DNA of 64,000 nt, taken from Ceratobasidium sp. AG-K. Taxonomy: Eukaryota > Basidiomycota > Agaricomycetes > Cantharellales > Ceratobasidiaceae. The position numbers were made by a program, and so were the translations under genes. The DNA lies in NCBI GenBank assembly GCA_037039685.1, contig JAWNGF010000001.1, forward strand, positions 3,286,001-3,350,000, written 5' to 3'. This document shows, one piece after another, positions 1 through 12,930 of this stretch (within the stretch, counting starts at the first letter, position 1; each line of letters starts with the position of its first letter). The notes beneath the pieces are model-generated. The model saw only the letters and a list, made by a program, of their open reading frames with translations. It had not been told where the DNA came from and did not search any database.

Positions 1-2418
<2,418 letters not shown>

Positions 2419-2476
2419 TGGAGCAGACAGCGAGCTTGATGATGGTTCACCCAACGCTGCACGACAGTTGCACTTT

Positions 2477-2552
2477 CACGTGGACTCGACGACAATCACA
2501 TGCCTCGCAAGCGCTGAATGCACACGTGACCCCACCCCTAAGTCCGTGACTC
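2477..2552. promoter_or_regulatory. Candidate bZIP/bHLH sites in the ABCD transporter-homoserine kinase divergent promoter
   Basis: Two CACGTG E-boxes lie at 2477-2482 and 2523-2528 (the second reads CACGTGA), and a TGACTC core lies at 2547-2552, about 60 bases before the homoserine kinase ATG. In yeasts TGACTC is the core bound by Gcn4, the general amino-acid control activator, and CACGTGA is bound by Cbf1. Function here is inferred from motif and place only. Sites this short also arise by chance. Confidence 0.35.
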
Positions 2553-2611
2553 CGAAAGCTGAAATTGAGAAATCTGAGCTGATCGCCAACGCATACACAA
2601 ACTCTACGTGA

Positions 2612-3788
2612 ATGACGACTCGCAAGTTTACCATCACCGTCCCGGCAACAAGCGCTAACATTGGGCCTGGTTTCGACGTCGTTGGTCTCTCGCTCTCGCT
2701 ATATCTTACCCTCACCGTCACCCATGCCCCCTACGATGCCGTTGCGCCTTCATCCCCGCCCGATGCACCAAAAATCACATACTCTGGAGAGGGCGCGGAC
2801 CATGTCCCACTAGACGCATACAAAAACTTGACCACTCGAGTCGCACTTTATGTGTTGCGCTGCAATGGTCGTTCCTACTTTCCTTCTTCACTAGCCCTTC
2901 ATGCGCACAACGAGATCCCGTTTGGGCGAGGACTCGGCTCGAGCGGCGCGGCCGTGATTGCGGGTGTGCTTTTAGGAAATGCTCTTGGCTCTTTGAATCT
3001 TTCGCAAGAAAGGCTCCTCGATTACGCACTCATGGTCGAACGACACCCAGATAACGTAGCCGCAGCCCTCTTTGGCGGATTCGTTGGAACATATTTGAGA
3101 GAGCTGGGCGCTGCTGCTACAGAGGCAGCTTCCGTACCACTTGCCGAAGTCTTGCCCGAATATCCTCCCGAATCAGGGCCCGAATGGGGCAAGAACCCCC
3201 CAAGTCCACCAGATGGCATTGGAAGCTTTGTCCGTTTCCGCTGGGCACAAGAGATCAAGGCGTTAGCAATTATTCCCCAATTTGAGGTCAGTACTGCCAA
3301 GGCACGAGATGTGCTCCCAACCGAATATTCGAGGAAAGATCTGGTGAGTGTGATGGCGTTTATCGCATGGTATCATTTTTTAATTTGTGTCTAGGTGTTC
3401 AACTTGCAGAGACTGGCAGTACTCACCACTGCGCTTGGCCAATCACCGCCAGATCCCGAGCTCATATACGAGGCAATGAAGGATCGTGTACATCAACCAT
3501 ATCGTAAAGGACTGGCGAGTCATACAATTCCTCGAGACTGGCTGAGCACTAAAGCGAGTTGTTTAGATCCCTGGGCTATCGCGCATACTTTCATCCGTCA
3601 CGCCTTCAACTCATCCTGGCTTGTTGGGTATATGTCTCTCTGGTGCAGGTCCCACCATTCTTGCACTAGCCACAGGCGGCTACGATGCTATTGCCAATGA
3701 GGCATCCAGGCTATTTAAAGAAGAGGGAATCGAGGTGGTCTATAAAGTCTTGGAAATTACTGGCGGGAGCACTGTACAACAGAGTTAA
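2612..3788 (+). CDS. THR1: Homoserine kinase (threonine biosynthesis)
   Basis: Phosphorylates L-homoserine with ATP to O-phosphohomoserine in the cytosolic threonine pathway. The protein starts MTTRKFTITVPATSANIGPGFD, the GHMP-kinase N-terminal motif, carries the ATP-binding loop PFGRGLGSSGAA at about residues 103-114, then ERHPDNVAAALFGG, and ends with LSGAGPTILALATGG and VLEITGGST. Exons are 2612-3343, 3395-3514 and 3567-3788, giving 357 residues, the usual family length. Intron 1 is GT-AG (51 bases). Intron 2 (3515-3566) begins GCGAGT and ends TTTAG, a GC-AG intron, and only this splice restores the conserved KGL-IPGL junction in frame. It is divergent from the peroxisomal ABC gene and convergent with the karyopherin, 121 bases away. 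Confidence 0.95.
3515..3566 (+). other. GC-AG intron in homoserine kinase
   Basis: The exon ends AAA-GGA-CTG and the intron begins GCGAGT; the acceptor is TTTAG before ATC-CCT-GGG. No GT donor nearby keeps the frame into the conserved IPGL...HPGLLGICLSGAGP segment. Length 52 bases, like the neighbouring introns. Confidence 0.85.
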
Positions 3789-3909
3789 ATGCGGTTCTCG
3801 TACTTAATACACTTCAAGACATCTATTCATTCATTATTACCATCACGTTCAATACACAAGGTATGAGAAGAAAAGAACCAGCCGTACAAAGAAACATCTA
3901 CCCAATACT

Positions 3910-6900
3910 TTACACAAACGCTCCAAGCCCAACAGCCTGAACCTTTTCAGGTACACGTCCTGCAAGCGCCTTGACTAGCGAGATGAGGTCCGCACGCGTT
4001 TCATCGCTGATCATCTCCGTAGACTCGGGGTTCAGCACGAATGCGAACACGGCCAAGAGGTGGTCGATATGAGGAGCCAGAGCATCAGGGTTGGTGTTGA
4101 AGAGGTGAAGAATCGCTTGGAAGACGGGCCGGTTCTCGAGGAAATCGTGTTTGAGTGGTAATGCGCCTACAAAGACCGGGACGACCTGCACGAGGTGTGA
4201 GTAGTAGAAAGGGCAGACGGTGTTTTGACCAACCTGATCCAGTGGCATCGAGGCAGAGTTCTTGAGCAACATCCTCGCAACGCAACCAGTCGCATTGTCC
4301 TTGGCATTGAACTGAGCGTGAGGGGCGCCGTCGGCAACAACAAAGTATGGCCGTAAAGCGGTCAAGATAGTCAAGTATTGCCCGCTCATGTCCAAGTCGC
4401 TGTTTTCAATAAGAACACCCATCGAGAACGCAGCGTTACTTCGGACCTCTGGATCCTCGTCGGAGAATCCCTGCGAGATGAGCGTAAACACGTCCTGGGT
4501 AAAAGGTGTGACTCCGCCCTTCATTCCAGTAATAATTTCGCCCATGCAGCCAATAGTCGAAGTTCGCTCGCTAAGAGAACGATTCTTGGACTAGGGGACA
4601 GTCAGTAGATGCATGCATATGATGACTGTTACGCACGTAGTACTTGCTAAGGAGAGGGAAAAGCTGCCCGAACAATTGAGCAAAGTCTGGTCCAAGGATG
4701 CTAGCGAACGAGGCAACAAGATCGCTCGCAGCCGAGATGAGAACCTGGTCGTACTCGGCCTGGTCTTCTGTCTCGTCCGCCTCCTCCTCGTCTTGATCGG
4801 GATCTTGTTGGCACAGGGCCTTGCCTTCAAGGATTTCGGTTGCGAAGTTGACCATTTGTTCCAGGTCTGGATGGGGCTTGCGTTAGTGACGTTCAAACAT
4901 GGGTCGCATTTTATAAGGGTTCAGAGACTTGAATGGGTCCGAAGACTTTCCCTCATAGCATGGCTCGAGAGCTTGCAGAAGAGTTGCATCCTAACAATAG
5001 AAAAGAAGGCGGTACTCACAGTTCTCGGCTAGTCCTGGTCCGACCTTGGCGAGTGTCTCGCTTAGGCTTTGGCAAATGTTGGCAACCACGTTCCTGATGT
5101 GGATAGTCAGTATCGCATTAGGTTTGATCCCAAAACGTAAAAAAAAAGATCAGAATAAAACGCGTTCGTCGCATTGCTCGTAGAGCTCGAAGTGAGCTGA
5201 GTTGACGTGGAATATCTTCATGCAAACAAGATAGGGACGAGACATACTTGTCATCCTCGGTCTCCCACATCACAAAGACTTCGGGCATGACGTGCGAAAT
5301 AAGATCCTTGACGTTCTGGTGTAGTGGAACTTCCTGCAAGGAAATCAATATGGGCAAGACCCAAAGTCTGGATCACCCACCACTTGGCTGCCAGGTTTCC
5401 ATTCGGCCGGAGAGGACAACTCGTAGAAAGTTTGGATAACTTCAAACAAGGATGTCACCGCCGACTTGCGGATACCCTCATAGTAATGAGACAAGAGCTC
5501 GCACAACTCGTGCACACATGTCTCGACGTATGGCAAGAATTGGGCACGAGTGTGCATAAACACGGTGCCAATGGTATCGGCAGCGATTTCCTTTTCCACA
5601 GCGATGGCACTATTGACTGCCAGCTCTTTCTCCTCGTCGACGTCTTCGATATCAATCGACTCGGCAGAGTCGAGAACCTTTTGGAGTGCATCGGGATTGG
5701 CCTCCAAAGTACCCTCTCCGCCAATGGCCTTTTTAAGCACCTCGAGTTCCTTGGCTGGAATTTCGTTAGTTGCGAGTGAGCGAATGAATCACAGTCACTC
5801 ACTAAACGCAGTGTCTTCGCCGCCCTCTTGTTGCTTGCAGCTAGCAACGAGTGCAGGCACGACTCGGTCAAGGTACGGTGCAAACTCTTCCTCAAATACG
5901 CGGGCCATGACGCCAAAGATGAGGAAGCTGCATTCACGCAGGCGAGCCGAGTCGAGAGACATGCCCTGGAAGGCGTTGCTCATAACGGGCTCAAAGTAGG
6001 GACGGAAATTCTCGCGGCCGACAGCGTCAGCGAGGGTGCCGACAGTATCCATGGCGATACCGCGCAGTTCTTGCTCGCTTCCCTCGCCAGTGAGAACGAG
6101 GAATGGTTGCAACCGCTGCATTGTTGGCTGGAAGTAAGGCAAGAAACCGAGCTTGGCGGCATGGGCAGCAGAACCAATAGCTCCGGTCACAATCCCCTTG
6201 ACATTATTGGGAGCAGTGTCGAGCAGCCCGGAGAGTCGCTCCATTAGCTGCGCCAGATACTGGGCAATCGTCTCTCCAAGGATCTCGAGGAAGTCGTCAA
6301 GAGCGGTGCAGGCAGCTCCTTGAGTCTCCGGGTTGTTGATCATGTCGAGCAGCACAGGGAGAATGATGGCATGTCGGTCGACGACCTCTTCTTCAAGCCA
6401 TTCGCACGTGCAGCCCAAGGCCGATAGTGCAGCCTTGCGTACGGTCGGATGAGGGTCTGCAAACCCGGCGTCAATTAAAGGCCACAGCTGACGCATATGG
6501 GGGCGGATAAACTCGGAGCAGCCCTCGAGTGTGACTGCAAACGAGGTCAGGGCAGCTTTGCGGCGACCCGGGTCGCCAGACGCCATGTACTCGGTAACAA
6601 TGTTATGGAGGGTAGGGAAGACTTGAGAGGGAGGCAGAGAGGTTGCAAGTTCGTCGATGACACGGAACGCGGTCTGTAGGAGTGTCAACTATAGTTCAAC
6701 CCAAAGTAAGTGCACTTACCCTGGAGGGGCATTCATCGTCGGTATCCTCGGTATCTTCCTCGGCACCAATTGGCATCAAACCCTCGAGGATCGGTTTCGC
6801 GAGGTTGAGGTTCTGAATGCGGGACTTTTTACTATTTTGGGTCAATATTTGAGGACATGCGTTACAAGTCACTTACTACTTGACGGTCCATGTCAGTGAA

Positions 6901-7994
6901 TTGAGGGACATGATTCGCAAGGAGGTGTCATATTGTTGATTGCCTCCACAGCGCAAAAAGAATTCAACGAGTTGTGGCATGTGCTTGGACAGAAGCGGTG
7001 TTTCCTAGAAGGGAATCAGGACAAATGCGATCAAATATAACGAATACTCACAAGAATGAGAAGAGTCTCGAACACATCGAACAAATGACGGGCACCTTCC
7101 TCGTCGCCCCGTTCTAGGCAATCGTTAAGCACGTTGATGATGCCCGGAATAAGCTCTTGGAATTGTTTCTGGGCCAACTTGATTAGTGTGCTAGGGCATA
7201 GGGGAATCGACTCACGATGTCCGCTTTTTGGTCCGAATCGATGTACTGGGCGATTTGCCCCAGGCATCTTCCCGCAGTGACTCGGACTGGGGCGCTTTCT
7301 GGATCGCGGATAAGGTTTCCAAACAGATTGAAAAAGGTGGCGAGGCGCTCGTTCACCTCGTCCATCAAGCTGTCCATGATGGTAAAGAGAACATACACCC
7401 CGACTTCTCGGTGAGCTGGATTACCCGCAACGCATGCGTTCTCGACCCAGGGAATCAGCTCGGGCCAAGTTACTTGTTTTGTGCCACCTTGGAGCTCAAA
7501 TGATGCAATCGCAGCAATAACGCGTGCGATGTTGTGGCGAACAATAGATACAGGCTCTGCGAGAATAACTTCGGTGATCCTCGACTTGATAGCAAGCCGA
7601 ATATTTTGGGGAACCTGTACCCATAGTTGTCCCTTGTGCTGGTTGACGCGTTTTCGGAGCTCTACAGCAGAAAGCTGGCGAATCTGTTGCGAAATGTTAA
7701 TACAAGGATCTGTGAATGCATCTAAACGCGTACATTTTGATCAGGGGAAGAGTTGATAATCTCAAAAAGAGCGGGAATGCAATCCGGGCTCGTCCAGTAA
7801 TTTTTGGCTAGGGCAGACGTCGCCTACAAGGGATTAGAGTTCATCTGGACTAGTTAGTTTGGTACGCACCGACTTGATGATATTGGTGTCGGGAGCGACT
7901 GTTTGCGTCAGGAGATCGTGTAGTCCTTTGATATAATTTGGCTGGGGTATGGTCAGCGGCCACTTGAGTGCTCAATGCGCACACATACATCCAT
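3910..7994 (-). CDS. KAP123: Karyopherin beta, Kap123/importin-4 type
   Basis: Nuclear import receptor of the importin-beta superfamily. In yeast this type carries ribosomal proteins and histones H3/H4 through the pore under Ran-GTP control. The N-terminus, split by a 47-base intron (7942-7988), reads MD-PNYIKGLHDLLTQT, and an early segment with SPDCIPALFEII follows. The largest exon (5.8-6.7 kb) is a run of HEAT repeats such as DPGRRKAALTSFAV and DPHPTVRKAALSALG. An acidic insertion rich in Asp/Glu (about 4.75-4.81 kb, ending EDQAEYD) precedes the C-terminal HEAT repeats, as in the Kap123/IPO4 group. The stop is at 3910-3912, and one intron (4186-4233) lies inside what looks like a continuous C-terminal frame. 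I estimate 1,050-1,100 residues, typical of the family. Small introns break most of the 5' half. Confidence 0.88.
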
Positions 7995-8699
7995 GGTATA
8001 CGGTGACTAGAGCGAGAGTGCTCTGGATGGTGGATGGGTTTCAAACAAAATTTCGAGAGGATGGCCCCTTTTCAGGGCTCATATCACGTGACTGGAATGC
8101 GAATGGCCAGTGCACCAATCAGCTGGTCAGCGCTCCTCAAGGAAATAGTTCAAGGAATAAGTCGTTAAGACACACCAGGCGAGGTTACCCGCGACGATGG
8201 ATGCAATTCAATCTTTTCATATGCTATGGATCTTTCCATGAGCTAGAAACGCGAGGTAGAATGAGGAGGTTTCGGGCGGTTCAAGTGCACCAAGTTTGCC
8301 TACATGCGTCCGTCAGTTGTTGCGCCCCATTTACATATTTTGCATCTGCCTAACATCAGAGTTGACGATAGGGGCAAGAATATGTAGGGTCAGCTCTCAC
8401 AACATGGTTCCCTGCCCCTGATGACAGCTCCCAGCTCCGTATGCATGCTCAGCACATCTGGGCAACCGGTGCGTGTGTGCACACCACCAACTCTGCGCTA
8501 CAATCAAACTTCACGATATCTCATCGCGGAAAGACTACTGTCGCGTCCAAGCAGAGGGATATGGTCCCGCTCCTGCTTATAGCTCTGCTGCTATTCTCGC
8601 ATGTATGCGCCTCTGCTCAACCGAGGTTCCGACATTCATATGTGTATATATTGGAGGAATCCTTGTGTAAGCGTGGCTGGCTGCGGCATTCAAACTACA
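7995..8699. other. Intergenic region upstream of the karyopherin gene
   Basis: I see no gene with family similarity. A possible 60-codon frame with a signal-peptide-like start lies at 8561-8743; it is listed under findings only, because nothing else supports it. The stretch contains the karyopherin promoter. Confidence 0.5.
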
Positions 8700-9785
8700 T
8701 GCCAAATTCGATAGCCTCCATCAATCCAAGTAGCTTGTTTTAAAATATGGGAAGCTATAGTTGGTGGCCAATTCGCGTGTGCGTCCGCGATTATTTGGGC
8801 GTAATTGGCCAAAAATGCCGCGAACCCTGCAGTTTCTTCTGGCATGGAGATTCTTTCCATGGCAGACGTATCCAAAACCTATTTGAGGTAAATTTGTGCA
8901 GCCCACATTTCGTGCTTGATTGCTAATTGCTGAGTCTGAGGCCCGCCAGTGATACCACCCCAAAGGGATCGTTCCCTGCGAGTATTGCAAACTATGCATG
9001 GTGGTTGATCGGTCACTTGCACATTTTCATGTCTATCAACCCAGGTACGTACGCATCGGCGGCGATATTGTACTTTCCCATTCGCGTGCCGTCATATGAG
9101 TAAATCTGCGTACGGCGAATTTCCTCGAATAATAACCTCCTTTTGTATTTTCAGCGCACTCTCTAGACGTACTACAGGCTCCAAGGATCCGTTCATCACC
9201 ACGCAGCATCGTGGCCTCGGCTACACTCAGTTTGCCGTGCAGAATGCCTTTGACACTGACCACATATAATTGGTCAAACAGCTCATCCATCACTAGTAAG
9301 TACTAGTTTCGGTCGTGTTCACTTGTGCGTTTATTGCTTACTTTCGACCAATGGCCCAGCTTAGCATGTTCTGACATGGCTATTGCCTGAGTGTCAATTC
9401 AGGCAGTCGGGCATCAGACCTTTGACGTAAATTCCGCCGAGTTTATCTATGACTATAAGACTCGACTTGAGATTCAATAGACCTGCCGTACGGTCTGCGA
9501 AATTTCTTGAATACTGTGGCGAGCGTGCCGCCGTCTGGGGGGGTTAGCATACACTTCAGTGGCTTCGGGGTGCCGCTGGTTCGACACGAGGTCATCTAGT
9601 GCCAACCAACGAGTATCCCTCGGAAGTAAGCTCTGGGGGAAGCTGGTACATCACTCGAGCCATTGGGCGAGCATTGACTATACCAGACCGCTCACTCGCT
9701 GTGTACCCCTGTTAGTTTCGGCTGAGAATCAGTGTGCCTTGGGTCGCGCCAGTGATAACGGCTATGGGAGATTGTACGGCATCCG
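8700..9785 (-). pseudogene. Decayed short-chain dehydrogenase/reductase (SDR) gene
   Basis: Pieces of a classical SDR lie in the right order on the minus strand but not in one frame. They are the Rossmann segment AVITGATQG (9736-9762), LALDDLVSN (about 9579-9605), a beta-strand/ANAG-like region ending in AKLGHW (about 9340-9385), LFDQLYVVSVKGILHGKLSVAE (about 9210-9285), STSR...RKFAVR...TAREW, then KYNIAADAYVPG in another frame (about 9040-9090), and the C-terminal pair MPEETAGFAAFLA (8807-8845) and WIDGGYR (about 8705-8725). One lost base in TGGGAAAG (9073-9080) shifts the frame between AREW and KYNIAADAYVPG. The glycine-rich loop lacks the second half of TGxxxGIG, and no in-frame ATG precedes it. 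Some gaps could be introns, but not the AREW/KYN shift. The intact relative was probably a FabG/acetoin-reductase-like NAD(P) enzyme. Confidence 0.65.
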
Positions 9786-10092
9786 AAGTTGGGCTTTAGG
9801 AGATGCTGCTTGGTTGATGCTGCGAGATGAGAACATGCAGTACCAGTAGAGTTGACTCTGGACGGAATGGCGCCGAGCTGTGCGTCACGGTGAGTCCGGC
9901 CTGTATCGGCTCCGGATACAGGATCTCGGAACCTATCCGGGCCGACTTTCATTCCCCCCTGTGCAAGCCGTAGCACCACAACCGCCGCAGGTAGAAAGTT
10001 CATTTTTGGCTCGGAAAATGGTGAAAATTATTTTAAGCAACATCAGTGGAGAAAATTAGGTGGTTATAACTAAGAAAAGGGCGCAAAAAGCA
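9786..10092. other. Intergenic, nothing recognised
   Basis: Short frames only, with no family resemblance, repeat or RNA signature beyond the flanking tRNA terminator. Confidence 0.4.
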
Positions 10093-10197
10093 TGACCACT
10101 ACCCGGATTGAACGGATGCCCTTGTGGACCCTGAATACATCCGCCGGAAGCAAATGTACCACTGGAATCACACGCTCTACCACTGAGCTAAGCAGTC
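10093..10197 (-). tRNA. tRNA-Trp (anticodon CCA) with a 33-base intron
   Basis: Read on the minus strand, the acceptor stem GACTGCT pairs fully with AGTGGTC (two G-T wobbles), followed by discriminator A. The A-box region TAGCTCAGTGGTAGAGC gives a normal D-arm, and the T-arm is ATCCG/TTCAATC/CGGGT. The anticodon loop reads TTCCAG-T with CCA at positions 34-36, interrupted after position 37 by an intron of about 33 bases. The anticodon stem pairs TGTGA with CCACA, leaving one A-C mismatch next to the loop. A run of five T follows about eight bases after the gene as a pol III stop. Fungal tRNA-Trp genes commonly hold an intron here. Confidence 0.85.
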
Positions 10198-10675
10198 TTG
10201 ACTTCCCAGTCAAAACAACCCTTAAAACAGGCCAGCAAGTTTTTACGAACTAGAAGGCTTCCACCGCCCTTTCTTCGACTTGGATTCTCACGCAGGTTTC
10301 GAATAACAGTGTAGCAACCCCCGCATATCATATTACCACCTGCTACGCGCTACATTTGTACGAAGTTTGATAATGAGAAACCAACCCGACCCCCCAGAGC
10401 CACTCAAACCTCGCATTTATCTACCCCGATAAACCATCCTCGTCGACTACAAAATCGACGGGAAAAGTGCCCCCAGCGGCGCCTGTGTGGCCTATACCAG
10501 ACTGACCGTGGTGGCAGAACGGGACGAGTTGACCAAACTTTTACGGCGCTTGATTACCGGATGGCCGGATCCAAAGTGTTTCGCGTTACCAGCTCACTTG
10601 CCATCGACTAGCCCAGGAGCTTGCTCATGATCCTGTGTTGCGGCTATATATACCTCATGCTTTCTTTTTTCGCCG
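10198..10675. promoter_or_regulatory. Upstream region of the TPR gene with a TATA-like box
   Basis: No coding signal. GCTATATATACC lies at about 10642-10652, some 25-30 bases before the first ATG of the TPR gene, and can act as its TATA element; the leader would then be very short, or start at the second ATG (10688). Confidence 0.4.
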
Positions 10676-12821
10676 ATGTCTCTCACCATGCCTTCCATCT
10701 CTCTGATTTCCAAGCTCAAATCCAAAGTCAAGCACCAGGGCGAGGTAGCTGTATGCAAGATCAAAGTTGACGCTGCCGATGCACTCGGCGTGACGATGCA
10801 TGACACCACACCTCTGGCCTCGCTCAAGGCCGAGGCAAGCGAACTGTTCAAAAGCGGTGATAGCAAAGGGGCGCAGCGCGTCTATACTAGAGCCTTGGCC
10901 CATACCGACCTAGAACCCCATGAAAAGGCAGTCTTGTACTGTAATCGAGCGGCGGCTGGAATGAAGCTGCGCAAGTGCGTTCCTACCTCTTCTTTTGACG
11001 TGTCTGAATTAGCATAGGTTCGAGGATGCTATTGCCGACTCGAAGCGTAGTGTAGAGGCAGATCCGTCCTACTCGCGAGGATACGAACGCCTTGCCACGG
11101 CTCAACTGGCAAGTCTCGTCTGACAGCATTACTTTTCCTAACATCGCACAGGGCCTGCATCGCTACAGCGACGCGTACGAATCATATGCCAAGGCCATCG
11201 CGTTGCTTGATGCAATTGCTGAGCCCACGTCAGCTGATATTGCGCGCAAAGTCAAGATTGAACAGGCTCTCGCCGAGGCACAGCGCAAGGAGGCTGGCCC
11301 AGACGTTTTGCTTATTCGCAACGCTGTTGGAAACATGCCATGGGACAAGGCCACAGGTGAGTTTCAAGTCTGCCTCCAGGGCGGGGACTGATTCTGTATA
11401 GCACTGCGCCCAAGCATGGATGCCTCGTCGGATGGTACTTGCAGCAGCGTGAGTATATGCGCCATGGGTGACCCGATCTGACACGAATTAGGCCTGGATT
11501 ATCCTTGAAGCGCACGAAGTAAGCAAGGCATCTGGGAAATTTAATCATCTAACGATTCCCCAGCTTTTCAAAAAAGGCTGTGACACTCTTTGGGAGTTGC
11601 AGCGAACCGAGACCTCGCAGGGTACTGAGATATATGGTCGCTTGGGAGTAAGTACGTTAGTTTTTTTTTTTTTTCGTACACTTAACAATTGTAGGCCGTG
11701 GCTAACATTTCAGACGGTCTGCTGCGTGACGAGCGCGCGTTTCACATGACCATTCCGGACTGGAAGGACCGATATGGCTATCAAGGTATATGCGTCGTTC
11801 GTGCACAGTCACCTCTAACGCGATTCTAGCCCAATACGAGGCGATGGAACACAACGCATGGATAAACCAAGCCGACGAATCAATCATCATGCGCGAAATT
11901 CGCGAGCGTGTCGCCACTCGGGGCTGGAACGACGTTCGACCCGCACTCGATATCACCGTTCGTGCCTGGATTATGCACGCTTTTTTATTGCGTTCCATCC
12001 CCGACTACGGCACCGCTGTGCATCTCTTGCAAAAGGTCCAGCGTTTCCTCACTTGGGGGGACCACGAGTGGCCTAATGTGTCCATTACCGACCGTGGAGT
12101 CATTTTTGAGAACACGTTCCGCCGAAGCGTGAGACGGCTGTATCTGCATACACTCTATCAGGTAAGACTCAAACCGCTACCATGAGTTATCTCTGACCAT
12201 GCGCAGGCTATCGTCAATAACCCAGGTCCCAGCTCTCCCTTTTCTCTTGCCGAGCTCAAGAATACCTCTGCTGCCATCCTAGAGGACGTGGAGCAACACC
12301 CTCCCGAACCGGGGCACAAGCTTACTCCGGGATATATCGCGGCTTATTGGCTCTATCCTACCGCTGAGGCTATGATTGTTGACGGGTTCTACCATATGCA
12401 ACTTGCGCTCACTGCCATACCCATCGATCCAGCCAAGCAAAAGGTCAATTTCAGGCTGGCATACGAAAAGTATCTGTCTGGTGCGGAACGATTCCCCAAG
12501 GACGACGAGAATCACGCGTGTAAGTCCTAGTCTATCCAATGTTGACCCAACTAACCCGTCATAGACTACCTCAAGAACGCCCTCGAATGCCTTATGGAAA
12601 GCGGCGCAACACTCCGAGAGACACTCCCGCTGATGGAGCGTGTGCGCAAGGCGACACCTCTTATGAAGAACATTTGGGAAATCTCAAGCATGTCCTTGTG
12701 TGGTAGAGATGCCGCACTCCAAGCCGTCATCTCGTTCGAGGAGGGGGTTCAGAAGCAACTCAAGGATGGTACGCTCACCATGGACGACGCCGTCAAGATG
12801 CCCCACACCGAGACATTGTAA
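10676..12821 (+). CDS. TPR-domain protein of unknown function
   Basis: The N-terminal third carries three tetratricopeptide repeats of the Hsp90-cochaperone kind (residues about 45-165: LKAEASELFKSGDSKGAQ, KAVLYCNRAAAGMKLRKFEDA, YSRGYERLATAQLGLHRYSDA). TPRs bind partner proteins, often chaperone tails. The rest, about 400 residues, has no domain I can name: segments with SAWIILEAHELFKKGCDTLWEL, DWKDRYGYQAQYEAMEHNAWI and TPGYIAAYWLYPTAEAMIVDG. Roughly eight small introns were resolved by frame (for example after RK near 10977 and before ALRPSMD near 11401). Starts at 10676 or 10688 are both possible. The 3' end is convergent with the RhoGAP gene, 109 bases apart. No function is claimed. Confidence 0.8.
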
Positions 12822-12930
12822 TCAAAGCAAGAGATGAACATTCAATGGTATCCCCAAGAGACTTGTATCTGACGTCAATGTATCATTACAATTTCTTACA
12901 TTAAACCCTATACTAAATGTTTCGTGACGG

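Noticed and set aside
5795..6247. Plus-strand frames inside the karyopherin gene
   Set aside because: Shadows of the minus-strand HEAT-repeat exon.
11659..11676. Poly-T run in the TPR gene
   Set aside because: It is the pyrimidine tract of an ordinary intron, not a terminator or repeat element.
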